From Molossus alvarezi (lineage: Eukaryota > Chordata > Mammalia > Chiroptera > Molossidae), in contig CM073886.1 of the NCBI GenBank assembly GCA_037176705.1, forward strand, positions 18,250,501 through 18,314,500: DNA of 64,000 nucleotides, read 5' to 3'. Below are positions 10,951 through 21,425 of this stretch, piece after piece. Every line of letters starts with the position of its first letter. The first letter of the stretch is position 1. Made by a program: the position numbers and the translations under genes. The notes under the pieces are model-generated. The model had not been told where the DNA came from. It was given only the letters and a program-made list of their open reading frames with translations, and did not search any database.

Positions 10951-11377
10951 AAGTCTTAGCCACAGCAATCAGACAAGAAGAAAAAATAAAAGGCATCTAA
11001 TCAGAAAGGAAGAAGTAAAACTGTCATTATTTGCAGATGACATGATATTGTAAATAGAGAACCCTAAAGATTCCAACAAAAACACTACTAGAACTGATAA
11101 CTAAATTCAGTAAGGTAGCAGGAAACAAAATATTCAGAAATTGGCTGTACTTTCATACACCAATGATGAACTGTCAGGAAGGGAAACTAAGAAAACAAGC
11201 CTATTTACAGTTGCGTCAGAAATTACCTAGGAATAAATTTAACCAAGGAGGTAAAAGATCTATACTCAGAAAACTATAAGATACTGAAGCAAGGAACTGA
11301 AAAAGATACAAATAAATGGAAGAATACAATGTGCTCATGGATAGGAAGAATTAACATCATTAAAATATTCATACTAC
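10951..11377 (+). mobile_element. Older LINE-1, 5' segment of nested copy
   Basis: Begins inside ORF2 reverse transcriptase (AGCCACAGCAATCAGACAAG; TTTGCAGATGACATGATATT encodes the FADDMI catalytic box). It stops at ATTCATACTAC where a younger L1 was inserted and resumes at 12820. A 15-bp perfect duplication AAAAGGGAGTCCATT at 10936-10950 and 14828-14842 frames the whole 5'-truncated element. Frames are broken. Confidence 0.92.
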
Positions 11378-12809
11378 AAAGCCACTGTAATCAAAACAGC
11401 CTGGTACTGGCACAAGAACAGGCATATAGACCAGTGGAACAGAATAGAGAACCCAGAAATGGACCCAAGGCAATATGCTCAATTAATATTTGACAAAGGT
11501 GGCAAGAGCATACAGTGGAGTAAGGACAGCCTCTTTAATAAATGGTGCTGGGAAAATTGGACAGCTACTTGCAGAAAAATGAAACTAGACCATCAACTTA
11601 CACCCTACACGAGAATAAACTTAAAATAGATAAAAGACTTAAATGTGACTCATGAATGCATAAAAATCCTAGAAGAGACTGTAGGCAACAAAATTTCAGA
11701 CATCATACGCAGCAGAATTTTTACTGACACATCACCTAAGGCAATAGAAACAAAGGAGAAAATGAACACATGGGACTACATCAAACTCAAAAGCTTCTGC
11801 GCAACGAAAGATACAATCGTCAAAATGGAAAGGCTACCCACTGTATGGGAGAGCATAATTGCCAATGATATATCAGATAAGGGGTTAATTTCCAATACAT
11901 ATAGAGTGCTCATACAACTCCACAAAAGGAAGACAAAGAATCCAATTAAAAAATGGGCAGAGGAACTAAATAGACACCTCTCCAAACAGGACATACAAAT
12001 GGCTAAGAATCATATGAAGAAATGCTCATCATCACTAATCATCAGAGAGATGCAAATTAAAACAACAATGAGGTATCACCTCACACCTGTCAGAATGGCC
12101 GCCATCAACAAATCATCAAACAACAAGTGTTGGCGAGGGTGTGGAGAAAAGGGGACTCTAGTGCACTGCTGGTGGGAATGCAGACTGGTGCAGCCACTAT
12201 GGAAAACAATATGGTGTTACCTCAAAAAATTAAAAATTGAACTTCCATTTGACCCAGTGATTCCACTTTTAGGAATATACCCTAAGAAGCCTGAAACACC
12301 AATCAGGAAGAATATATGTACCCCCATGTTTGTAGAAGCACTATTTACAATAGCTAAGATCTGGAAACAGCCCAAGTGTCCACCAGTAGACGAATGGATA
12401 AAAAAGCAGTGGTACATATACACAATGGAGTACTACACAGCTGTAAGAAAGAAAGATCTCTTATCCTTTGAGACTACATGGGAGGACCTGGAAAGTATCA
12501 TCCTAAGTGAAACAAGCCAAACAGAGAAAGACAAGTTTCATATGATCTCACTTATTTGTGGAATATAATGAACATAACAGTCTGAGGAATGGGGTAGTCC
12601 CAGAGACGTGGAAGTGGGGTACAGACTGACGATCCCCAGAGGAGGGGGGTGGTGGGGGAGAGATAAACCACAGAACTTATATGCATGTATGCATGAACAG
12701 TGGACATGGACAACAAACTGGGGAAAGGGCAAGGAGGGAGGGGGAGGGGGAATCAGTGGGGGAAAAAGGAGAAACATCTGTAACAAAAATTAATTAATAA
12801 AAAAAAATG
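11378..12809 (+). mobile_element. Younger 5'-truncated LINE-1 inserted in the older L1
   Basis: Starts in ORF2 (AAAGCCACTGTAATCAAAAC) and runs through the ORF2 end, a G-rich 3' UTR (G-tracts near 12640-12660 and 12735-12755) and an A-rich tail at 12790-12807. Near-identical flanks TTCATACTAC (11368-11377) and TTCATACAAC (12810-12819) are its target duplication. Host L1 sequence continues seamlessly on the other side. Confidence 0.92.
11645..12568 (+). pseudogene. LINE-1 ORF2 C-terminal fragment
   Basis: A 307-codon open stretch encoding the C-terminal part of L1 ORF2p: the cysteine-rich region near residues 164-181 ([20 protein letters not shown]) followed by the VIPLLGIYP segment and the terminal [20 protein letters not shown]. 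The natural reading continues upstream, but a TAG at 11627-11629 stands where the family normally has Trp, so this is a dead, 5'-truncated copy. The endonuclease and reverse transcriptase domains are absent. In a full-length element the product is the nick-and-reverse-transcribe protein of L1. Confidence 0.92.
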
Positions 12810-12819
12810 TTCATACAAC

Positions 12820-12869
12820 ACAAAGCAATCTATTGGTTCAATGCAACTTCTATCAAAATACAAATGGTA
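12820..12869 (+). mobile_element. Older LINE-1, middle segment
   Basis: Short ORF2 piece (CAAAGCAATCTATTGGTTCA ...) that joins exactly to the sequence before 11378 on one side and after 13168 on the other; it is isolated between two later insertions. Confidence 0.88.
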
Positions 12870-13018
12870 GCCCTGGATGGTTTGGCTCATTGGCCTTTGG
12901 ACCAAAGAGTAACGGGTTTGTTTCCAGCCCAGGGCATGTACCTCAGTTGCAATTAGGTCCCCGGCTGTGGTCGGTGTCGTGTAGGAGGCAACCAATTGCT
13001 GTGTCTCTCTCACGTCGA

Positions 13019-13070
<52 letters not shown>

Positions 13071-13152
13071 CTTCCCTCCCTCCCTCCCTCCCTCCCTGCC
13101 TCCCACTCTATCTGAAGATAAATGGAAAAATATCCTCAGGTGAGGATTACAA
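12870..13152 (+). mobile_element. VES SINE inserted in the older L1
   Basis: Head CCCTGGATGGTTTGGCTCAT, CTCTCACGTCGATGTTTCTC, a long (CT)n and (CCCT)n tract at 13021-13096, and the 3' end ATCCTCAGGTGAGGATTAC. Perfect 15-bp target duplication AAAATACAAATGGTA at 12855-12869 and 13153-13167. Confidence 0.96.
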
Positions 13153-13167
13153 AAAATACAAATGGTA

Positions 13168-14827
13168 TGTTTCACAGAACTAGAACAAATAAACCAAAAA
13201 TGCATATGAAAATACAAACGACCTTGAAGTGACAGAAATCTTGAAAAAGAAGAACAACGTTGGAGGTATCACACTGTGTGATATCAAACTATACTATAAG
13301 GCTGTAGTAATCCAAACAGTATGATACTGGCATAAAATCAGACACACAGATCAATGGAATAGAACAGAGAGCCCAGAAATGAACCCACACCTATATGGTC
13401 AATTAATATTTGACAAAGGAGGCAAAAACATATAATGGGGTAAAGAGAGTCTATTTCATAAATGGTGTTCGGAAAATGGACAGATACATACAAAAAATGA
13501 AAGTAGACCACCTTCTTACACCATATACTAAAAGTATAAACTCAAAATGGATTAAAGACTTAAATGTAAGACTTGAAACCATAAGACTCCTAAAAGAAAA
13601 CCTAGGCAGTAAAATCTCTGACATTTTCTTAGAAATATCTTTTCTAATATATATCCTTGGACAGGGGAAACAAAAGAAAAAAATAAACAAATGGGATTTC
13701 ATCAAACTAGAAAGTTTTTGCACAGCAAAGGAAATCATCAGCAAAGCAAAAAGACAACCTACTGAATGGAAGAAGATATTCACCCATGATATATCTGATA
13801 AAAGGTCAATATCCATAATATATAAAGAATTTATACAACCCAACACCAAAAAAACCCACAAATAATCCAATTAAACAATGGGCAGAGGACCTGAATAGAC
13901 ACTTCTCCAAAGAGGACATACAGATGGCCTACAGACATATGAAAAAATACTCAATGTCCCTAACAATCAGAGAGATGCAAATTAAAACCACAATGAGATA
14001 TCACGTCACACCTGCCAGAATGGCTATCATCAATAAATCAACAAACAACAAGTATTGATGAGGATGTGGAGAAAAAGGAACCATAATGCACTACTGTTGG
14101 GAATGCAGATTGGTGCAGTCACTGTTGAAAACAGTATGGAGTTTTCTCAGAGAATTAAAAATGGAGCTGCCTCATGACCCAATGATTCCACTTCTGAGTA
14201 TATATCTGAAGAAACCTGAAACACTAATTTGAAAGAATACATGCACCCCTATGTTCATTGCAGCATTATTTATAATAGACAAGATATGGAAGCAACCCAA
14301 GTGCCCATCACTAGATGACTGGATAAAGAAGAAATGCTACATACAGACAATGGAATATTACTCGGCCAGAAAAAGGAGTGGCACCTTACCACTTCTGACA
14401 ACATGGATGAACCTGGAGGGTATTGTGCTAAGTGAAATAACTCAGTCAGAGAAAGACAAATACCATATAATTTCACTTATATGTGGAATCTAAGGAACAA
14501 AATAAATAAACAAAACTGAAACAGACTCACAGACACAGAGAACAGATGGATGGTTGACAGAGGGAAGAGGGGTCAGGGGACTGGGTGAAAAGGTGAAGAG
14601 ATTAAGAAATACAAATTGGTAGTTACAGAATAGTCACCGGGATGTAAAGTGTAGCACAGGGAATGCAGCCAATCATATTGTAATCACTGTTATGATGCCA
14701 GGTGAGCACTGGACATGTTGCACTTTATAAAGTATGTGATTATCTAACCACCATGTTGTACAGTTGTAATGAATACACAATAATATTGACTACAAACTGT
14801 AACTGAAAAATAAAAAGCAAAAAAGTT
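13168..14827 (+). mobile_element. Older LINE-1, 3' segment
   Basis: Continues ORF2 from the SINE target site to the 3' UTR. Remnant ORF2 frames lie at 13410-13865 and 14251-14493 (ends in SEITQSEKDKYHIISLICGI), separated by frameshifts and stops. The 3' UTR contains TTGTACAGTTGTAATGAATA and an A-rich tail. Compared with the 11.4-12.8 kb copy it is more decayed, which fits being the host of both insertions. Confidence 0.92.
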
Positions 14828-15089
14828 AAAAGGGAGTCCATTTAAGGGAATACATACAGTAGGGCAAGAATCACAAGCTGCTTGAGAGGGACGTGAGGTC
14901 CAGACCTAGGGTGTGGCTGTCTCCAGACCAGGAGACTGAGGCCTGCAGGGTGGATGTGACCCACCCAAGTGTGGGAGAATACAGCGTGTTAACAGAACAT
15001 TTGAGGAACAGGAAGGCCAACAGATCGGAAGACAATTGCCATGAACAAGACAGTTTGTCACTCAGTTTCCAAGAAGAGAGTGCAACCCA

Positions 15090-15151
15090 GCCTCTGGGGG
15101 ATGGGGTGGTGCCTCTGGGGGATGGGGTGGTGCCTCTGGGGGGTAAGGTGG
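15090..15151. repeat. Minisatellite, 3 x 21 bp, G-rich
   Basis: Three tandem copies of a 21-bp unit beginning GCCTCTGGGGGATGGGGTGG; the third is diverged (GGGGGGTAAGGTGGT). G-runs make quadruplex formation possible. Flanks 14843-15089 and 15152-15205 are unassigned. Confidence 0.9.
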
Positions 15152-15219
15152 TACAGAGTTGGCTCTGCCCTTTGAAGAGTATCAAAGGATTTGGGGATGT
15201 ATTTTAAAATCCCCACACC

Positions 15220-15465
15220 GGCCCTGGCCAGTTTGGCTCAGCAGTTAGAGCATTGGCCCGAGGACCAAAATGTGGTGAGTTCGATTTCGGTCAAGGGCAT
15301 GTACCTTGGTTGTTATTTGATCCCTGGTTGGGGTTGTTTGGGAGGTAACAATTCTGTGTGTCTCTCTCACATCGATGTTTCTCTCTCTCTCCCTCCCTCC
15401 CACTCTATCTGAAAATCAATGGAAAAATATCCTTGGTGAAGATTAAAAAAACAACAACAACAATT
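15220..15465 (+). mobile_element. VES SINE
   Basis: Full-length: GCCCTGGCCAGTTTGGCTCA, B-box GAGTTCGATTTC, CTCACATCGATGTTTCTC, 3' end ATCCTTGGTGAAGATTAAA and (AAC)n tail. Target duplication AAAATCCCCACACC / AAAATCACCACACC at 15206-15219 and 15466-15479. Confidence 0.95.
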
Positions 15466-15631
15466 AAAATCACCACACCAGCTGACAAAGCCTCACTGAG
15501 AATCAGGATGTTTACGTAGACGCCTTCATAGAGCCCAGCCCACCCCGGGCACAGGGACACCGCGCAGCTTCAGGTCGGCTGTGCCGTGGGCTGAAGGGGT
15601 GTGGGCATCACTGTCTGGAAGATGTGTACTG

Positions 15632-15755
15632 AAGTCCTGACTTGAGAGCACGCTCGCTGTGTGACCATGGGCAGGTTACTTCCCTTCTCTGAGCTCTAAT
15701 CTATTTACTTGCAAAGTGGGGCAGACGCCCGTTTCTCCTAGGCTTATTGAATCCA
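15632..15755 (+). mobile_element. MIR SINE fragment
   Basis: GCTGTGTGACCATGGGCAGG, TTACTTCCCTTCTCTGAGC, TCTATTTACTTGCAAAGTGG match the MIR core order. Confidence 0.75.
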
Positions 15756-15904
15756 CGGGACCAGAACATAGCGCTCCCTAAATTTAAATTTCTTTGTTTT
15801 CCCTCTTCTGTCCTGCGTGCCTCCCCCATTTTCCACATTGATTACAGTCACCTGGGGTTATGGGGACAAGGAGGAAGCATTATGAGGTATCGGAGTTATG
15901 AAGA

Positions 15905-15990
15905 TACTAGAATAGTCATTGAGAAGCCCTCTCTAGTTGTGTGACCTTAGGCAAGTCACTTCCTCCTTCCGAATTGCAGTAAGTGGCTTT
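15905..15990 (+). mobile_element. MIR SINE fragment
   Basis: AGTTGTGTGACCTTAGGCAA followed by GTCACTTCCTCCTTCC. Truncated at both ends. Confidence 0.6.
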
Positions 15991-16189
15991 GTTTAGCTCA
16001 ACATCAAGAATCTAGTTTTCCAGGCAGGCCCGGAGAACGAAGAACGTGATGTCCACCTTCTCCTTTGAGCCTCCCAACAACCTCAAGGCAGCCGGCAGGA
16101 GATCCAGGCTTGGAGCTTAGAAGGGCCCCTCCCAAGGCCAACCCCTGGGAAGCTGTGGAGAGATGCCGGCCTAATCTCACAACGGCAAG

Positions 16190-16330
16190 GAGATTAAGAC
16201 GCTAGCTGTGAGGTTTGAGGAATTTTAATGACAACTTGCTTTGGGAAATTATAAAATTTCAATCAGGGCTCTCAGAAGAGCACCAAAGGCCCCTTCAGGA
16301 AGCAATTAAAGCCCCTGCCCCATAGTGGGA
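16190..16330. promoter_or_regulatory. Possible conserved non-coding island
   Basis: Repeat-free AT-rich block with GAATTTTAATGACAACTTGC, AATTATAAAATTTCAATCAG and AGCAATTAAAGCCCC, between GC-richer flanks. Resembles a homeodomain-site cluster; inference only. Confidence 0.25.
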
Positions 16331-16544
16331 GCGCCGGTAAGTCAGCATTTCAGCAGAGCGCTTTCTAGGCCAGGAACCAGAGGGGAAAGGAAGTCATTCC
16401 AGTGGACGGAAGGGCAAACACACTCTTTGCTGAGGCCACAGTCCGGTGCGCTGGGGGTGCAGGAGGCTCAGCTTCCGATCCCGCTGGGAGGACGGGGCGC
16501 CTGTCACTGCCTTCACACATTGTTGTTGTTGAAGGGGCTCAAGA

Positions 16545-16735
16545 TCAGTGCCTGGAGTCAGATCGCCCGGGATTGAATCTGAATTCTGCCATTTATTGGA
16601 GGGACCTCCCAAGTCTGTTTCTTCATCTTTACAACGGGAGAAATAATACTCTTACTTCTGGGGGGGGCTGTTGGGGAAATTAAATGAGATGATGCATGCA
16701 AAGCTTTGAGCCCATGACCCGGCCTATGGTCCTTC
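16545..16735 (+). mobile_element. MIR SINE, nearly full core
   Basis: GCCTGGAGTCAGATCGCC, GGGATTGAATCTGAATTCTG, TTTCTTCATCTTTACAACGG, GGAAATTAAATGAGATGATG: the MIR head, core and 3' part in order. Confidence 0.85.
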
Positions 16736-16753
16736 TCCATAAAAAGCATAAAC

Positions 16754-16938
16754 AGCCCAGCCGGTGTGGCTCAGTAGTTGAGCATTGACCCATATACCAA
16801 GAGGTTGCTGGTTCGATTCCTGGTCCCCAGTGGGGGGTATGCAGGAAGTGGCCAGTCGATGTTCTCTCTCATTGATGTTTCTATCTCTCCCTCTCCCTTC
16901 CTCTCTAAAATCAATACAGAAAAAATAAAATAAAAAAA
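16754..16938 (+). mobile_element. VES SINE, ATTGATGTTTCTATC subfamily
   Basis: Head CAGCCGGTGTGGCTCAGTAG, B-box GGTTCGATTCC at 16810-16820, TCTCTCATTGATGTTTCTAT, A-rich end with AATAAAATAAA. It is shorter than the CACATCGATG type and lacks the AGGTGAGGATTAA end. Near-perfect duplication AAGCATAAAC / AATCATAAAC at 16744 and 16939. Confidence 0.93.
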
Positions 16939-16999
16939 AATCATAAACAAACAAAGGTATTGTGCTTTTTTGGTGGTATGGGTTAAGTGAGAACAACCG

Positions 17000-17860
17000 T
17001 ACAGTTTAAGAAAGTCAAAGGGCTTTGGGTGAAGAAGTGAATATTTACTAAGGGTCCAAAGAGAGCTGAAATTGTGCTTAATTTACACAGAATGGTTTCC
17101 AGTAAAATGCCTGGCGCATAATATGTCCTCAATTAAAAATGGCAGAAGTGGGACCTCCTGGGGCATCCTGCTTAGTGACTTTAATTGACCTCAACAGGAA
17201 TTGACCACCCTTTCTCCTCACAGAGGGGGAACGGAAGCCCAGGGAGACTAGGACCCCTTCCCCGGAGTTCACAGCCTCTCGGTCTCCAGGTGTCTGACTT
17301 CGTGCAAAACCGGAGTGAGCAGGAGTTTTAGTTTGCAAACTGCAGAGAATTTTCCTTTCAGGCCTGGGTCTGCTCCAGAAAGTAATGGATGTACTGGTAC
17401 ACATTTCCCAGTCAATGCTGGGGAACCAGAAACACCCTTCTTTGGGTACTTTGCTAAATTAAACTGGATACTGAAACTTCAGCAATCTGGGTGGAAGAAA
17501 ATCCCAAATCAATCATTAGTAGGGTTCCCTCCTCCAGTCGACTGGTTTATTTAAGAATCCTAGACCAACTGAGGGCGCAGGAACCCAGGGTTGGGGGGAG
17601 AGAGGGGGCTGATCCCTGTTCACTGTGGCTGCCTTCTTGACCATGGCTCCTTCCAACACCCAATGTCCCTTCTACTGATGCTCCTCCACACCTGGGGTCC
17701 AGACCACAAGCTCAACATGGGGTGGGTCCCTGCCCACTGTTCTCCAGCCTCTGCTCCTACCCCCTCATCAGAGTCACCTCCCCTCAGGCAGCTGTCTCTG
17801 GACCTCAGTGCCCAGACACCTGTCCTCAGCAGACCAGATCAACGCCTCCATACGCCCAAA
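17000..17860. other. Unassigned sequence
   Basis: No recognisable gene or repeat. Short frames on both strands overlap and show no domain signature. Confidence 0.4.
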
Positions 17861-17864
17861 CCAG

Positions 17865-18050
17865 GCTGTTCAGGTGTAGCTTACAGTCCACCTGTCTTAG
17901 CATCACCTGGAATAATCATATAAAAGTACAGTTCCCACCACTCCACTGCAGGTTTATTAAATAAAAACGTCTGTGGATTGGCCCAGGAATCCACAGTGGA
18001 CTCCCCAGTTGACTTCTGCGCATTAGAGTTTGAGGATCACGCCCCTCAAC
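17865..18050. mobile_element. MER5-like hAT relic
   Basis: CATCACCTGGAATAATCAT, TCCCACCACTCCACTGCAGG and GCGCATTAGAGTTTGAGGAT follow the internal and terminal pattern of short non-autonomous hAT-Charlie elements (MER5 type). Strongly diverged. Confidence 0.45.
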
Positions 18051-18114
18051 CGTCGATGTGGACTCGTCCTGGGGCAGAGAGAAGGGGGAAACATTTGTCA
18101 AAAGAAAGACACAG

Positions 18115-18330
18115 GCCTGGCCAGTGTGGCTCAGTGGTTGAAAGTCCACACATGCACCAAGAGGTCGCCAGTTCCATTTCTGGTCAGGGCACCTGCCCAC
18201 CATGTGGATCCGATTCCCAGTGGGGACATGCAGGAGGCGGCCAATCAGTGTTCCCTCTCATCGATGTTTCTATCTCTCTCTCCCTCTCCCTTCTCTCTCT
18301 AAAAATCAATAAAGGAAAAATATTTTAAAG
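18115..18330 (+). mobile_element. VES SINE, CATCGATGTTTCTATC subfamily
   Basis: Head GCCTGGCCAGTGTGGCTCAG, CCTCTCATCGATGTTTCTAT, end CTCTAAAAATCAATAAAGG. Target duplication AAAGAAAGACACAG / AAAGAAAGGCACAG at 18101-18114 and 18331-18344. Confidence 0.95.
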
Positions 18331-18399
18331 AAAGAAAGGCACAGAATTTCTCAGTCCAGCTGCGGGGATGCATGACTTCTGGGGCCAGAACAGAGGCAG

Positions 18400-18600
18400 G
18401 AAGAGGCTGAGACCAAGTTACTGGGAGACCCTGAGTCCCCTGGCTCCTCTGTCAACCCCCCCGGCCCCCCCCCCCCAGTCACCTTGGCCAAGGCTCTTAC
18501 CTTCTCTGCATCTTGGTTTATTTATTTGTGAAATGAAGCTAATGAGGCATCCCCAGAAACCTGGGGAAGATTCCAAGGCCGTTAATCTGGTAAGGAAGAA
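18400..18600 (+). mobile_element. MIR SINE fragment
   Basis: CACCTTGGCCAAGGCTCTTA, then GCATCTTGGTTTATTTATTT, then GTGAAATGAAGCTAATGAGG. It is interrupted by a C-run at 18470-18476. Confidence 0.55.
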
Positions 18601-18764
18601 TTCGTCAGCAGCATTGTGCCAGACAAATTGCAAATCCTGCCTGCACAGGGCCTGCTTATCACTAGATTTCACACCCATCTCCCTCCCTCTCTCCCTCCCT
18701 CTCTTCCTCATTCTCTCCCTTCTTTCCACCCATCGCCCACCCAACTATCCAGTTATCCATTAAT

Positions 18765-18915
18765 CCATGAACATGTACCGAGTGTCCACTCCATGCCAGA
18801 CACATGGACATAGCAAACAAGACTTAGTGCTTCTCCTGACATGCAAGACGGCTGTTGATCGACTGATCCCAGCACGAGTGGACAATGACGAGCTGGGAAG
18901 GGCCAGAGGCCGAAG
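18765..18915 (-). mobile_element. L2 LINE 3'-end relic
   Basis: ACCGAGTGTCCACTCCATGC, CAGACACATGGACATAGCA matches the reverse complement of the L2 3' end (usually GAGCGCCTACTATGTGCCAG...). Decayed. Confidence 0.5.
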
Positions 18916-19019
18916 CGTGTACAACAGAGCAGCCTGCGTGGGCAGCACCCCTTGGACAGGCCTGTGCCATTCTTTGTTTCCTCCCTTTTCGCCCCCCTCC
19001 ACCCAACACCCGCTCCACC

Positions 19020-19889
19020 CCAGACTTTCTGCATACTGTTGGGGGTTCAATTTTAGTTGTTCATGTGCAGGAATACATGAACGGTCATCAGGGACTGGAG
19101 CTCTTGGGGGTTCTGAACAAATTTGGGGGCTTCGGGACCTTTGAGGGGAGAGAGGCGATGGGGGTGAGCATGCACAGAGTCATGTAAACCCCAGCCCAGG
19201 TCATGGAGGGGAGACATCTGAGGACAGCCGCTTTGCTCAGGCAGAAGCCTGTTTGTGTCCCTTGGCCGCATTTCTCCGTGGAGTAAGCGAGGCTTTGGGT
19301 TCAGGTGGATCTGGATTCAAATCCTGATTTCATTCCTCGGGGGCGGTGTGAGCCAGGCCCCGGGGCAAAGCCAGATGGAGGCAAGGAGGGAATTCGTGCG
19401 TCCCCATGTTGTCACCTCCAGGAAGCACTTGGGAGAATGCCGTCCTCTGCTCCTTCCCTCGGTTCTTGGGACTCTTGGTGCTGTGCCCAGGCTGTGCAGC
19501 TCTCTGCTCGGCCAGCTACCCTGGCTGAGATGTTTCCTGGGGTGGGGTGCACTGACCCAGCTGTCCCAGAATCCCTTGCCGTGTGCCAGGAGGCACAGGA
19601 CTCAGATCAAAGGGTTCCTTCAGGGGTCCCGGCTTCACTCTTAAGCACTAGATGTGACTGCTATGTGTCCGGGGTCCTCAACACGGGGGTGGTGGGTGGT
19701 CAGGTTGGTGGGGCTGGGAGTGGGCGGGCACTTTGCTTCCCGTGAGCTCTGCTGCTGTGACCGGAGCTCTGTGTTTCGCCCGGAGCTAAGGATGACGACC
19801 GGTTGGGTTCTGAGCGTAGGCCAGGCTTCTGTGGAGGCTTCATCCGACCGACATCCTCCAGTGCTGTTCCCTTGGACATGAGCGCGGCC
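19020..19889. other. Unassigned GC-rich sequence
   Basis: Contains overlapping open frames (for example 146 codons at 19305-19745 on +), but both neighbouring frames are open as well, as expected for GC-rich DNA. A MIR head (GGGTTCAGGTGGATCTGG) may sit near 19295. No protein family recognised. Confidence 0.4.
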
Positions 19890-20015
19890 ATGACGCGCTC
19901 TTCATGGAGGAGAAGCAGAGGTTCGGAGAGATGCAGTCACCCCTGGGCCACAGCGTCAGGTGGAGCAGAATCAGAACCCAGAGCCATCTCTGTGACCCTC
20001 TGCCACCCCACCTCC
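19890..20015 (-). mobile_element. MIR SINE fragment
   Basis: Reverse-oriented core: GGAGAAGCAGAGGTTCGGAG, CAGTCACCCCTGGGCCACAG, AGCAGAATCAGAACCCAGAG. Confidence 0.6.
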
Positions 20016-20419
20016 TCACACCTTGCCTGGTTTCGAAGGTTACCCAGTGATGCTGTAGGATTCAGATTCCGGCTCCAGCATGTCAGGGGTTCTCACTCAC
20101 CAGTCTGTGGAAAGTCCAGCCTCAGAGTCAGTCTTCCTGAGCCCCTCTGAAGGTGTGTCCGACACTGGGCCACTGTGTGCCGTGTGCCAGCCAGGGATGG
20201 AGATGCCATAATCCTGCCCTCAAGTCTAGTCCAGGAGGATAGAGTGTCCCCACGGGGGGCCCCGCTGGGACTGGACAGGAAGGGAGCTGTTTTGTGTGCA
20301 GCAGGATGGGGGAGAGACTGCACTAATTCGTTGACTTACCAGCTGCTGCGGTCCCCCTTTTACTTAGACTTTGGAAGTAGCCACCCTCACATCCTGGCAT
20401 GCAGAGGACGGAGCTGGAG

Positions 20420-20575
20420 AGCACGCAGAGGATGGAGCTGGAGGGCCTGGGTCTGCCGCATCAGCACTGTGTCTTAGGCGAATGCCTGAATGTCTCTGTC
20501 TCTCAGTTTTCTCCTCTGTACAGGGAGGTATCAGTAGCACCCCCCTCACAGGATTGCACGCGTGTATGTATTCAC
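20420..20575 (+). mobile_element. MIR SINE fragment
   Basis: GTGTCTTAGGCGAATGCCTG, CTCTCAGTTTTCTCCTCTGT, TCACAGGATTGCACG. The short tandem GAGGATGGAGCTGGAG / GAGGACGGAGCTGGAG just upstream (20403-20440) is a small local duplication. Confidence 0.6.
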
Positions 20576-20599
20576 AGACTTCCTCCTTCATGCATAGTC

Positions 20600-20990
20600 T
20601 TTATTCACTCGGGGACCATCACTGAACACCATCAAGTGTCAGCTGGGCCTTAGGACAGAGCCATGGGAGCTCAGCCATTGTCCCTGCTCCCCCCTTCTAG
20701 TGGGGGAAGCAGACCATGAGGACAGTTCTAAGAAATCATGAGTTAACAGGCATGGTCAGAGGATACTGAGGGACAGGAAGACGATTAAACAGTGTGTGGG
20801 GATAGCACCTGGCCCAGGTGGTCGGAGAGCCCCTCCAGGGAGGGCACACCTGTGCTGAGGAAGCTGTGGGGGTAGTAGTGCATTCCAAGTGGGAAAAGCA
20901 GCAAGTGCAAAGGGCCGGCGGCAGGAATGCGTGTGGGCTATTCTTGAAGCAGCAGGGAGGCCAGTAATGCCAAAGCAACGTGGCCAGGAG
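20600..20990 (-). mobile_element. L2 LINE relic
   Basis: Reverse L2-like series: TTTATTCACTCGGGGACCAT, GTCCCTGCTCCCCCCTTCTA, AGTGGGAAAAGCAGCAAGTG, AAAGGCCGGCGGCAGGAATG. Order and spacing suit an old L2 3' region. Confidence 0.5.
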
Positions 20991-21174
20991 GAAGGGGATA
21001 CAAGCTGAGGTCCAATACCCCTCAGGTGGACACCTCTCATGCCATTCGTCACGATTCCAGATATTTTTATTGTTACTCTCACATCTTTCTTCTCCATGAC
21101 AAACGTCCTGCCATCCTGGGAGGGTGGGGATGAGGATGTCTGCATTCATTTTTCTCCGTCACTTTCTGAGGGTG

Positions 21175-21425
21175 CTTCTCCATCAGGCAGTGCAGGGACG
21201 CGCCTGCTAATTGCAATTTTCACAAAGGAAATAAAAACCTACGTTGCTTTTTAAATGTGCTGAAAGTACCTGTTGTAATTACCACGCCACCCATAACGGG
21301 AGTTTATGTAATTATTAGTTTAGTAGCTCTGCTCATTATGGTACAAATTTTTAATTTGCGAATGCATACCAGATTCTTGATTGAATTCCCTTTTGACCGT
21401 GAAACTGAGGACATATGTTTACACA
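21175..21425. promoter_or_regulatory. Candidate conserved regulatory island
   Basis: Repeat-free, AT-rich block inside GC-rich DNA with several homeodomain-type cores: CTGCTAATTGCAATTTTCAC, GTTGTAATTACCACG, TATGTAATTATTAGTTTAG, and an octamer-like ATTTGCGAATGCAT at 21354-21367. Density of TAATT cores within 200 bp is high. Inference only. Confidence 0.35.

Noticed and set aside
16754..16840. tRNA gene suggested by A-box and B-box in SINE heads
   Set aside because: The tRNA-like parts belong to VES SINEs (body, tail and target duplications present) and do not fold as a full tRNA cloverleaf.
19305..19745. 146-codon plus frame in GC-rich DNA
   Set aside because: A competing frame is open over the same bases, as expected from GC-rich composition; no family recognised.
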